The notes beneath the pieces were generated by a model that saw nothing but the letters and a program-made list of their open reading frames with translations, made no database searches and was not told the DNA's origin. The position numbers and the translations under genes were made by a program. Of a DNA stretch of 44,395 bases, positions 25,903-33,151 are shown piece by piece. The stretch covers positions 1 to 44,395 of the forward strand of contig JAHJDH010000030.1 of the NCBI GenBank assembly GCA_018812625.1, written 5' to 3'. Every line of letters begins with the position of its first letter. Positions within the stretch are counted from its first letter, which is position 1. The stretch comes from Microcaldota archaeon. GTDB taxonomy: Archaea; Micrarchaeota; Micrarchaeia; Anstonellales; Bilamarchaeaceae.

Positions 25903-26457
25903 ATGGAACGATATGTCATTGATACCTCTTTGTTTGTAAATCCGCTGGCAAGGAAGCATTTTGGAAAAGACCCAAGCAGTGCGGTGCGTTCATTTATCAA
26001 GAAACTTGAGAAGCTTGATATAGAAATTTTCATTCCTCCATCTGTGTTCAAAGAGCTTTCGAATTTTGTTGATAAAGCTGCTATGGATGAGCTTGATATC
26101 GCGATCAAAAAACGATCTCCAAATACATATAGCATTTATCTTCCGGCAGCAGTATTCTATGATTTTATTGATGATGTTAGGGCCAGAGTTAACAAGGGCA
26201 TGAGGCTTGCAGAGGATTTTGCAAAGGATAATCGTGCTGACAATGATGAAAAGCTCAAAAAACTCCGGGAAAAATATAGGGGTGCAATGAGGGCAGGCAT
26301 TCTTGATTCAGTTGAAGATTTTGAGCTTGTTCTTCTTTCCAAGGAACTTGAGGCAACATTAATCTCATCTGATGAAGGCGTCATTCAATTTGCAAACCAG
26401 ATTGGTGTCGAATGGCTTGGCGCGGATAAGTTCTATCATCTTATGAAGAAGAAATAA
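25903..26457 (+). CDS. RNA ligase partner protein, PIN domain
   Basis: 184 residues. RYVIDTSLFVNP places the first catalytic Asp of a PIN nuclease at residue 7, LISSDEGVIQFANQIGVEWL near the end gives the later acidic residues, and the middle is a charged helical insert. The overall pattern matches the archaeal 'RNA ligase partner' family, whose genes occur beside the Pab1020-type RNA ligase. Here the ligase gene is directly adjacent on the other strand, tail to tail, with no base between the two stops. Probably an RNA-cleaving or RNA-end handling partner; the precise role in the family is unknown. Confidence 0.85.
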   Translation: MERYVIDTSLFVNPLARKHFGKDPSSAVRSFIKKLEKLDIEIFIPPSVFKELSNFVDKAAMDELDIAIKKRSPNTYSIYLPAAVFYDFIDDVRARVNKGMRLAEDFAKDNRADNDEKLKKLREKYRGAMRAGILDSVEDFELVLLSKELEATLISSDEGVIQFANQIGVEWLGADKFYHLMKKK

Positions 26458-27510
26458 TCAGTCAACAATTCCAGAGCCTGCAGCGTATGCTGCTAGTTTT
26501 TTTGTTGTTTCTGGATATATTTTTCTAAATCTTATCCTTGTTTTTCCATTTTCTTCTTTTTCCCAAATCTTTTCTAATCTGACTTCTTTGCTCATGTGCC
26601 TTTGGATTTCAGTCCATGTTTTTTTGTCTCTAATTAGAATCTCAAATTCACCATCAATTTTATCTCCTTTTCTTGTTTTTTCGATGGACTTGCAGAGGCC
26701 GCTGTAAAATGCCTTTCCAAGTTCCAGTGCATATTTATCCTTATCCAATCCAAAATCTTCTATTGAAAAGGAAGACCTGAGAATCCTCTGATAAAAGAAC
26801 CCGATTGGCATGTCAAAAAATCTGTCTGAACATTTTGAAATATCATCCAAATCTGCTGCAGGAGTAACGTATTTTACCAGTGATTTTCTGTCAGCTGCTT
26901 TGATTACTACCCCTTCTTTTTTTCCTCGGTTCAGCTTTTTTACAAGCAATTTTATTTTTGAAATATCTTCTAGTGAGTATCTGCCAAGCTTTGGAACGCT
27001 GCTGATGCTATATTTCCCAAGAAGGTCATACCTCTCTTTTGGCGGCATATAGCTTCCATCTCCAAGATCTATATCAAAAACAAACAGCTTCACATCAAAT
27101 TTCTTTGTTGGTTCTGTGTGTGGCGTGTTTCCTAACATTTCACCACACAGGACATAATTCTCATGGGCTTTGAAAAATTTCTCAAGTCCCATTTCATCTG
27201 CCTTTTCAGTTGCAAATGCATCAAGAAATCCTCCCCTTGAAAATGCAACAATATTTCCATGAATCTGTGCAATTCTGACATTGAAACCATCTATTTTCTC
27301 TTCTATATATACTTCATCTCCTTTGATATTCCGGGAAAGACCTGCTCCAAGAGTAAAAATTCGTTTTATGTGTGGGAATCCCCAAATAATTCTTTCACCA
27401 ATTATTACTGTTCCTCTTTCAATGCCTCTAAACGAACCAGTAAACCTGAGATATCCTTTTTGTTTTTCGACCTTTCCATTCGCAAGTCCATCAAGGATTA
27501 TTTTTTGCAT
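26458..27510 (-). CDS. ATP-dependent RNA ligase, Pab1020 family
   Basis: 350 residues. Nucleotidyltransferase motif I is EEKIDGFNVRI with the adenylated Lys at about residue 72; motif IIIa-like YVLCGEMLG, and motifs IV/V EGVVIKAADRKSLVKY follow. The C-terminal helical domain is typical of the archaeal homodimeric ligase, which joins or circularises single-stranded RNA in vitro. The ORF track starts at a TTG (27513); the ATG at 27510 is preferred because a TATA box TTATAAAAGT (27531-27540) lies 27 nt upstream, giving a leaderless message. Converges exactly with its PIN partner gene. Confidence 0.92.
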   Translation of the reverse strand: MQKIILDGLANGKVEKQKGYLRFTGSFRGIERGTVIIGERIIWGFPHIKRIFTLGAGLSRNIKGDEVYIEEKIDGFNVRIAQIHGNIVAFSRGGFLDAFATEKADEMGLEKFFKAHENYVLCGEMLGNTPHTEPTKKFDVKLFVFDIDLGDGSYMPPKERYDLLGKYSISSVPKLGRYSLEDISKIKLLVKKLNRGKKEGVVIKAADRKSLVKYVTPAADLDDISKCSDRFFDMPIGFFYQRILRSSFSIEDFGLDKDKYALELGKAFYSGLCKSIEKTRKGDKIDGEFEILIRDKKTWTEIQRHMSKEVRLEKIWEKEENGKTRIRFRKIYPETTKKLAAYAAGSGIVD

Positions 27511-27553
27511 CAATTTTTCTAATTCCTCTGACTTTTATAATTCTATCCTAAAA

Positions 27554-28060
27554 TCACCAGGGAACACTTTTGAGTCCTATTTTATTTGCAAGTGCATTTG
27601 TAAGTGGATGCAAAATAACTGTTAGGACAATGAAAAATAGTACATTAAACAGTTCAAATAAACTTGGAAGAGCAAATGGAAAAACAAATGCAAGTGCTAC
27701 TATTAGGAAGATGAAAGTATCTGGCATGAATTGTTTTCCAGATTCAATTCCAATTCTTCTCTTTAGAAAACTGCCAAAAGCATCTCCGCATAAAGTTCCA
27801 AGAGACAGGAAAAATGCTGCAATAAGCTGCGTTTGCGGATCTGCAAAAAATCTGAGCGGGTATATGAAACTAACTATTCCTCCGGCAAGTGTTCCGGCAA
27901 GAATTCCTCCTAAAAATCCCCTGAGTGTTTTTCCTTTTCCAAATATTCTTTTTCCATCAAAAAAGTTTTTTCCAAGATCAAGTGCAACTCCGCCGCCCAG
28001 TACAACTGGGGATGAGTTTGCAATGTAAATCGGAATTAGGAAAATTAGTAACTCCAGCAT
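27554..28060 (-). CDS. carS: CDP-archaeol synthase
   Basis: Transfers CMP from CTP to digeranylgeranylglyceryl phosphate, the activation step before polar head group attachment in archaeal lipid synthesis. 168 residues with about five transmembrane helices. Family signatures: IANSSPVVLGGGVALDLG, FGKGKTLRGFLGG and GDAFGSFLKRR (with the metal-binding Asp). The start at 28060 is chosen for its GGTGG Shine-Dalgarno; the ORF track adds ten residues. It means that this archaeon can activate its own ether lipids. Divergent from sppA across a short AT-rich spacer. Confidence 0.92.
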   Translation of the reverse strand: MLELLIFLIPIYIANSSPVVLGGGVALDLGKNFFDGKRIFGKGKTLRGFLGGILAGTLAGGIVSFIYPLRFFADPQTQLIAAFFLSLGTLCGDAFGSFLKRRIGIESGKQFMPDTFIFLIVALAFVFPFALPSLFELFNVLFFIVLTVILHPLTNALANKIGLKSVPW

Positions 28061-28087
28061 ATTGCCACCAAAACTTAGTTCCAAGAA

Positions 28088-28100
28088 CATTTATATTTTT
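28088..28100 (+). promoter_or_regulatory. TATA box of sppA (AT-rich divergent spacer)
   Basis: CATTTATATTTTT centred about 25 nt before the sppA ATG at 28119, which has no Shine-Dalgarno. The same AT-rich block could also serve carS on the other strand. Confidence 0.5.
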
Positions 28101-28118
28101 ATCTTGTGGAACCAAATC

Positions 28119-29051
28119 ATGAATCATAATTCTCAAAAAAAATCCAGAACCAGGCTTATCCTTGGAACTGGTCTTTTGCTAGTTGGAGTATTTTTAGCTA
28201 TAATCGTGTTGTTCTTTTTGTTCTCAGCAATTAGTACATCACTAGTTGGGCAATGTGTTGCAGTTGTTGATATCAATACTCCACTAACTGTGGAGGGCTC
28301 TCCCACCACATTATTCTCGGATGGGTATGCCAGTTCAGAAGAACTTGCATATGTTATTGGCGATCTCAATACCAGGTCTGATGTTGGAGCAGTTGTACTG
28401 GTTATGAATTCTCCAGGCGGATCAGTTGTTGCAACTCGAGAAGTTTATACTGCTGTTGATGAACTTGATAAACCATCTGTTGCCTATTTCAGAGAAGTAG
28501 CTGCATCTGGAGCATACTATGTTGCGAGCGGAACCGATTATATCGTATCAGATCCTGATGCTCTTACTGGGAGCATTGGAGTAATTGCAACATTTACTCA
28601 AATGAGCGGTCTTTTTGAGAAAATCGGAGTTAATGTAACTTCAATTACATCCGGGCCTCACAAGGATATGGGCTCTTCATATAGGAATATGACTGATACT
28701 GAAAATCAGATACTTCAAGCTTTGATTGATGAAGTTTATAGTGAATTTCGCGGGGTTGTTCTAGAAAACAGAAAAGGAAGACTCAATATGGCAAAGTTCG
28801 AAGAAGTAACTGATGGTAGAATTCTCAGCGGAAGGCAAGCAAAAAGCGCTGGCCTTGTCGATGCTCTTGGATCAAAGAAGGATGCTATTATTAAAGCAGC
28901 TGAACTTGCGGGTATCGACTACGATTCTTATGATGATATTCGTGTGTGCGCGGTTTCAACCACTTCAACCGATGGAGGATTATTCGGGGCAGGGGCTATC
29001 CTAAAGCCGTTTAGGGTTGTTTCTGAGCCTCCTCAATTGTCATTTCAGTGA
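28119..29051 (+). CDS. sppA: signal peptide peptidase SppA (S49 family)
   Basis: Membrane-anchored Ser/Lys protease that degrades cleaved signal peptides. 310 residues: a basic N-terminus, one transmembrane helix (~13-36), then an S49 domain outside the membrane. SPGGSV (98-103) is the oxyanion region, Ser130 in AASGAYYVASG is the nucleophile, and Lys182 in SGPHKDMGS is the general base. Size equals the short archaeal form without the N-terminal duplicate. The start at 28119 avoids the ORF-track extension into the promoter. A Cys-rich secreted-type protein follows 6 bp later and may be co-transcribed. Confidence 0.93.
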   Translation: MNHNSQKKSRTRLILGTGLLLVGVFLAIIVLFFLFSAISTSLVGQCVAVVDINTPLTVEGSPTTLFSDGYASSEELAYVIGDLNTRSDVGAVVLVMNSPGGSVVATREVYTAVDELDKPSVAYFREVAASGAYYVASGTDYIVSDPDALTGSIGVIATFTQMSGLFEKIGVNVTSITSGPHKDMGSSYRNMTDTENQILQALIDEVYSEFRGVVLENRKGRLNMAKFEEVTDGRILSGRQAKSAGLVDALGSKKDAIIKAAELAGIDYDSYDDIRVCAVSTTSTDGGLFGAGAILKPFRVVSEPPQLSFQ

Positions 29052-29057
29052 TGCCTC

Positions 29058-29375
29058 GTGAAAAATCCAATTCCACTTATTTTTATTTTTCTTCTTTTTC
29101 TCTCTCTTGCTCTAATATTTCTATTTACTATCTCAAATCCGGTTTCTCCAAAGATCAATGCTACAAATACCAAGGTTTGTCAAAATGGAGAGACTGTTGA
29201 ATGTACTGTAAGCTCATGTACTGGGGTTTCAACTTGCCATAATGCAAAATGGTCAATGTGCATTTGGGATAGGATTTGCGATCCCGGCTCCAGAGTTGCA
29301 TGTGCAGAATCTGGCTGTTCAAAGGGTTTCAAAGAATGCAATTCCTGTGGTACTGGATATGGGGAATGCCGTTAA
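29058..29375 (+). CDS. small Cys-rich membrane-anchored protein
   Basis: 105 residues from a GTG start. An N-terminal hydrophobic segment (PLIFIFLLFLSLALIFLF) is either a signal anchor or signal peptide; the remaining ~75 residues hold 11 cysteines in a pattern of short repeats (QNGETVECTVSSC, then DPGSRVACAESGC) like the small disulfide-rich 'GxxxxCxxxGCxGxxxC' modules of bacterial and archaeal surface proteins. It is probably extracellular and disulfide-bonded. It follows sppA by 6 bp. No Shine-Dalgarno of the GGTGA type is seen, so the start is less certain. Confidence 0.6.
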   Translation: MKNPIPLIFIFLLFLSLALIFLFTISNPVSPKINATNTKVCQNGETVECTVSSCTGVSTCHNAKWSMCIWDRICDPGSRVACAESGCSKGFKECNSCGTGYGECR

Positions 29376-29410
29376 TGTGGCTAAAAAATGAAAATTGAGA
29401 ACAAACCTAT

Positions 29411-29422
29411 GCTTTTTAAATG
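29411..29422 (+). promoter_or_regulatory. TATA box of the pilin operon
   Basis: GCTTTTTAAATG centred about 28 nt before the ATG at 29445; leaderless start of a five-gene unit. Confidence 0.5.
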
Positions 29423-29444
29423 ATTCCTCATCAAATGGGATATT

Positions 29445-30128
29445 ATGCGCGCATTCATATTCTCATTAGATGCCTTTGTTGCATTTACTTTGGCTCTTGT
29501 GGCTATATATTCGCTAATATTCTTCTCTAGTGTCCCATCGTCATATTACTATCTTTTGACACAAGGACACTATTTGACAAGAGACGTTCTTTTATCTCTG
29601 TCAACTACTACTTGCGATTATGATTACTACAACTGTAAAACTGATGGCTCAATGCTTGATAATATCGTTGCTGAGGATGATCCTGCTTTTAAGGAAAATA
29701 TCATTCGTGGAACTATTGGGCAGATGATTCCAAATCAGTTTGGCTACCGTGTTGAGATAAGTTCTGACCACGGAACAAGCTGGGATATGGTCTATGATAC
29801 TGCAGTTGGCTCAGCCGAGACTCATGCAGATCAAAGCAAAAAACTTTCTGTTTCATCTCAGGTTATATCTTTTGGCTATTCCGCTAAAGTGAATAAGCTG
29901 GAAAATTCTCCATACAATTACCTCACATGCGGATTTGCCGCTGAAGGCAGTAGTTCAAGCAGCGGGGATGAAGATGTTGACTGGGGTATTATCACTTGTG
30001 GAACTACAAACATTACAAGTGGCGACAATGACACAGCAATTGGAAATACTCACCCAAGCGGAATTCTTGGCGGAGATCTTGTTCCATCATCAGATGTAAA
30101 AGTCGTAAAACTTACAGTATACATATAG
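29445..30128 (+). CDS. type IV pilin-like protein 1 (FSLDA-type N-terminus)
   Basis: 227 residues. It starts MRAFIFSLDAFVAFTLALV with one long hydrophobic helix, the form seen in archaeal pilin-like proteins where FSLDA replaces the usual QxSxE site; gene 5 of the operon has the same FSFDA. The remainder is a polar, Ser/Thr/Asn-rich domain with several sequons and two to four cysteines (TTCDYDYYNC and YLTCG...IITCG). It is probably a subunit of a pilus or adhesin on the cell surface. First gene of the operon; the next gene has a Shine-Dalgarno overlapping its stop (TAGGTGG). Confidence 0.75.
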   Translation: MRAFIFSLDAFVAFTLALVAIYSLIFFSSVPSSYYYLLTQGHYLTRDVLLSLSTTTCDYDYYNCKTDGSMLDNIVAEDDPAFKENIIRGTIGQMIPNQFGYRVEISSDHGTSWDMVYDTAVGSAETHADQSKKLSVSSQVISFGYSAKVNKLENSPYNYLTCGFAAEGSSSSSGDEDVDWGIITCGTTNITSGDNDTAIGNTHPSGILGGDLVPSSDVKVVKLTVYI

Positions 30129-30137
30129 GTGGTATGG

Positions 30138-31703
30138 ATGAATCGAAAAGGATTTTTATTTACAGTAACTGTTTTCCTGGTATTGATGTATATCCTTCTT
30201 ACCATCTCAGTATGGGTTAAGGGTATTGAGACTTCTGAGCGTGCATTCTCTGAATTCTACAAAGAATCTACAGTAGAGCTTGCAATCGAACAGATAACTC
30301 CTGCCAAACTCGATAATGTTACTTATGTTATATTGAACCGAGGCGTATCAAGACTCAATGATAATGCCATTAATTATCCACTACTTCAGGGTACTTCTGA
30401 GGAGAATGAGAATATAGAGAGTGCGCTTTATGAACTTCTTACTGAAGGATCTGCAGACCCATCATATTTCCATGGTTCTGGCGGAGATATTAGCACTCCA
30501 GAGAACTCTTCTCTAAATGCATGGGCAGAAAACCTGAATTCTTCTCTTCTTGCTATCGGAGTATATATCAGCGAGTTTGAAGTAACTAACTTCAAAGTTG
30601 GCCAAAGCGATATTGATCTGGTTAACTATTCATTTGATATTGAGCTCAAGCTTCGTGACTTTACAAATACATCTGCAGTTGCAAGAAGCTATCATATTGA
30701 AAACGAGATTGATGTTTCTGGGCTTGTTGATCCTGCTCTTGCTCGTGAAACCAGCGTGGCAGCAGGCGAAGATCTCACAGCATACAGGCAGTTCTTCTTC
30801 AACAAGGATGATTACTCAGAATACTCTGATATTACAGTTCATCAGATGTCCGCATCAACTACTGAAGGCCAAGGATGGGTTTATGGTCCGCTTGCTCTTG
30901 CAAACGGAACTGATGATTTAGTTCCTGAAGCAACTTCAATTGCCCCAAGTAAAAGAAGCCAGTATATCTTAGTTGGGGATTATTCAGAGATCATTGCCCT
31001 AGATCAATTTATATACAATCAATTTGCTGGATTTATCCTAACTGATACTCCAACTGTAACTTCAACTGCTTGTGGTAATGTTCAGGGTAATACTTTCAAT
31101 GCAATCGAATATTCTTCAGCTCCAGAATGTGAGATCGGAATGGATCATCCATTTACTGGAAAGCCATTTATCGTTTCATCTGGATTTTCTCCAGCTTCTG
31201 CTCCAGAATGTCCAATATTAGATGGAAATGAACAGATTCGAAGGTGTGTATTATTTGTAAATACTTATCTTGAATCTGAGGTTGCGATTGACCCAACAAG
31301 AAAGCTTGTTGCAAGTGGCAGTGGAATTTATGAAGTTGAAGAAATCCGAGACTTTGTAATGTGTGGTTACTATACTCACAATCCAAAAGCCCCATCATAT
31401 ATGCAAAGGCTTCTCAATGATTCTTATCTTAGAAACAGCACTGAATTCGGTATTGAAACATTTGTGATTGGTAATTATGCAAATGAGTATTCAGTCTATG
31501 ATACCAGAAGCAGATTAGATCGGGAACTACTCAATGGCAGTATAGACGGCGTGAAAATACGCGGTCTTCCAGGATGCCGTAATTTCGCATCCTGTGCAGA
31601 CAGTCCAATAACTGGTATATTCGCAGTTAGTGATGATTCTGCAATTGACTATGGACTTGATGACATTGCTTGTGACAATGGTGCTGCGGGGTGTGACTCA
31701 TGA
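30138..31703 (+). CDS. large pilin-like surface protein 2
   Basis: 521 residues. A short basic leader MNRKG is followed by one hydrophobic helix (FLFTVTVFLVLMYILLTISV) and a large extracellular domain with many NxS/T sequons and cysteines concentrated in the second half (CGNVQ, CEIG, CPIL, CVLF, CGYY, GCRNFASC and DIACDNGAAGCDS at the end). The N-terminus resembles a pilin anchor and its size suggests an adhesin or tip protein. The ATG at 30138 is chosen for TAGGTGG spacing; the ORF track adds three residues. The end overlaps the next ATG (ATGA). Confidence 0.72.
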   Translation: MNRKGFLFTVTVFLVLMYILLTISVWVKGIETSERAFSEFYKESTVELAIEQITPAKLDNVTYVILNRGVSRLNDNAINYPLLQGTSEENENIESALYELLTEGSADPSYFHGSGGDISTPENSSLNAWAENLNSSLLAIGVYISEFEVTNFKVGQSDIDLVNYSFDIELKLRDFTNTSAVARSYHIENEIDVSGLVDPALARETSVAAGEDLTAYRQFFFNKDDYSEYSDITVHQMSASTTEGQGWVYGPLALANGTDDLVPEATSIAPSKRSQYILVGDYSEIIALDQFIYNQFAGFILTDTPTVTSTACGNVQGNTFNAIEYSSAPECEIGMDHPFTGKPFIVSSGFSPASAPECPILDGNEQIRRCVLFVNTYLESEVAIDPTRKLVASGSGIYEVEEIRDFVMCGYYTHNPKAPSYMQRLLNDSYLRNSTEFGIETFVIGNYANEYSVYDTRSRLDRELLNGSIDGVKIRGLPGCRNFASCADSPITGIFAVSDDSAIDYGLDDIACDNGAAGCDS

Positions 31704-32128
31704 AAGGACAATCATCACTTGAACTTATGATTACAGTTGGAATAGTGATTGCATTTACGATTCCAGTATTGTTCCTGCTACTTTCAGCAACCTCTATTGG
31801 TTATGAGGATACTGCAAAAGCCCAGGCAGATGCTTCGTCAAGAACTCTCTCTGATACTATGAACTCAGTTTATTCTCAGGGTCCTGGGGCAAAGAGATTG
31901 ATTCTTCTAAATGTTCCAGCATCAACTCACGAGATATATGCATCTGATGGGGAAGTGGTTGTAGTGGTAAAGCTTGGAAGCGGCCAATTTGATGCAGCAT
32001 CCCCAACAATTGCAAGCATAAGCGGAGATTCGTCAACTCTTGGTACAAAGACTGGATTAATTCTGGTTAGTGTTGAGGCAGATGAAGTTACCGGAGAGGT
32101 GAGATTAGTTGATCCAACAGAATCCTGA
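31700..32128 (+). CDS. class III signal peptide pilin 3
   Basis: 142 residues starting MKGQSSLELMITVGIVIAF. GQSSLE is a textbook archaeal class III signal peptide site, and the hydrophobic helix runs to about residue 35. The mature part is a small beta-rich domain (VVVVKLGSGQFDAAS). Cleavage is expected before Q by the archaeal prepilin peptidase, which is not encoded in this window. It overlaps its neighbours on both sides, which points to coupled translation. Confidence 0.8.
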   Translation: MKGQSSLELMITVGIVIAFTIPVLFLLLSATSIGYEDTAKAQADASSRTLSDTMNSVYSQGPGAKRLILLNVPASTHEIYASDGEVVVVVKLGSGQFDAASPTIASISGDSSTLGTKTGLILVSVEADEVTGEVRLVDPTES

Positions 32129-32633
32129 TTATAACGGTCAAGTTGCGATTGAGGGAACTTCGTCCCCTGCAAGCAACTCAAAGGGCCAAGTTGCTACCGA
32201 ATTTATGGTTTATACTACTGTATTTATGTTCATTGCAATTGCAGCATTTGTAGTTGTAAATGATATTCAAAGTACTGAAATACCTTTGCAGCAAAACAAT
32301 GTTGTTCAGGAAGTTGGCAATAGTCATGTTACTATGCTTATTCTTGCAATAAAGGGCGGTGAAGGATTTTCCTACAATTACACATTCCAAAAAACTGTCT
32401 TTAATTTACCTTATACTCTATATCTTCACAATCTCTCAAATGCTCATTATATGGTGCTTGAGTGGGAAGGGGGCTATGGAAATTATAGTTATTCTTATGA
32501 CGTTCCTTCATATAATTATATTCTTGAGGGAAGTTGCTTAGCAGATAATGTATTCGTCAGTGACGAGTGCACAAATATGTTTATGTTTTACAATGATGGT
32601 GAAAATCTTACTATCACACAGGTGGGATCATGA
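32109..32633 (+). CDS. class III signal peptide pilin 4, TTG start
   Basis: 174 residues. The only possible start after the in-frame TAG at 32106 is the TTG at 32109, and GGTGAG lies six bases before it. The N-terminus is unusual: a first site NGQVAIEG, then a linker, then the real-looking class III site KGQVATEFMVY followed by the hydrophobic helix. The leader is therefore about 25 residues, far longer than usual, and carries a decayed copy of the same motif. The mature domain is aromatic-rich (NYSYSYDVPSYNYI) with two cysteines. Overlaps pilin 3 by 20 bp and gene 5 by 4 bp. Confidence 0.75.
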   Translation: MIQQNPDYNGQVAIEGTSSPASNSKGQVATEFMVYTTVFMFIAIAAFVVVNDIQSTEIPLQQNNVVQEVGNSHVTMLILAIKGGEGFSYNYTFQKTVFNLPYTLYLHNLSNAHYMVLEWEGGYGNYSYSYDVPSYNYILEGSCLADNVFVSDECTNMFMFYNDGENLTITQVGS

Positions 32634-33109
32634 AAGGACAATACTTCAGTTTTGATGCAATTATAGCTTCGGTGATTTTCGTTTTGGCACTAGTTGCCTT
32701 ATTGTCATACTGGCACAGCGTCAGATCATTTTTGGATTTCCAAAATGATGCTCTGTCTAAAGATGTGGTTAGGGTTTCAAACCTAGTATTTACTCCACCC
32801 TCACCATCTTCTGATTGTGGTACTCTGGATCGATTAGGATTTGCAAATGACTGGAATGACAGGCGTATTAACGAGTCTCTAATCTATTGCGCTCAAGGCA
32901 AAACCCAGGCGCAGCTGCGTGATCTGCTAGGCTCATCCAATAATCTCTCACTTCGCTTTGAGAATCTGGCAAATGGAACTGTCACTGTTGTAGGTGGCGA
33001 CATTCCAGTCGAGACAACTGATGTTATCCGAGTGAGGAGGCTTGCAACTGTAGTAAATTCCACTGGCGGAACTTATCTTGCTGCACTTGATATGAGTCTC
33101 TATAAATAG
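32630..33109 (+). CDS. type IV pilin-like protein 5 (FSFDA-type)
   Basis: 159 residues starting MKGQYFSFDAIIASVIFVLALVAL, which combines the GQ of class III leaders with the FSxDA of pilin 1. The rest is a small polar domain with a Cys pair (SDCGT and IYCAQ). The ATG overlaps the TGA of pilin 4. Last gene of the operon; T-rich sequence follows. Confidence 0.78.
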   Translation: MKGQYFSFDAIIASVIFVLALVALLSYWHSVRSFLDFQNDALSKDVVRVSNLVFTPPSPSSDCGTLDRLGFANDWNDRRINESLIYCAQGKTQAQLRDLLGSSNNLSLRFENLANGTVTVVGGDIPVETTDVIRVRRLATVVNSTGGTYLAALDMSLYK

Positions 33110-33150
33110 TTTTTTTTCTTTTTATTAAAAATAGAAAAATAAAAAAAAGA
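33110..33150. terminator. bidirectional T-rich/A-rich terminator region
   Basis: The pilin operon ends in a T9 run and CTTTTTATT; directly after it, A-rich runs give T-runs on the minus strand after dnaG. Oligo-T is the archaeal intrinsic termination signal, so one short spacer can end both convergent units. Confidence 0.5.
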
Positions 33151-33151
33151 A

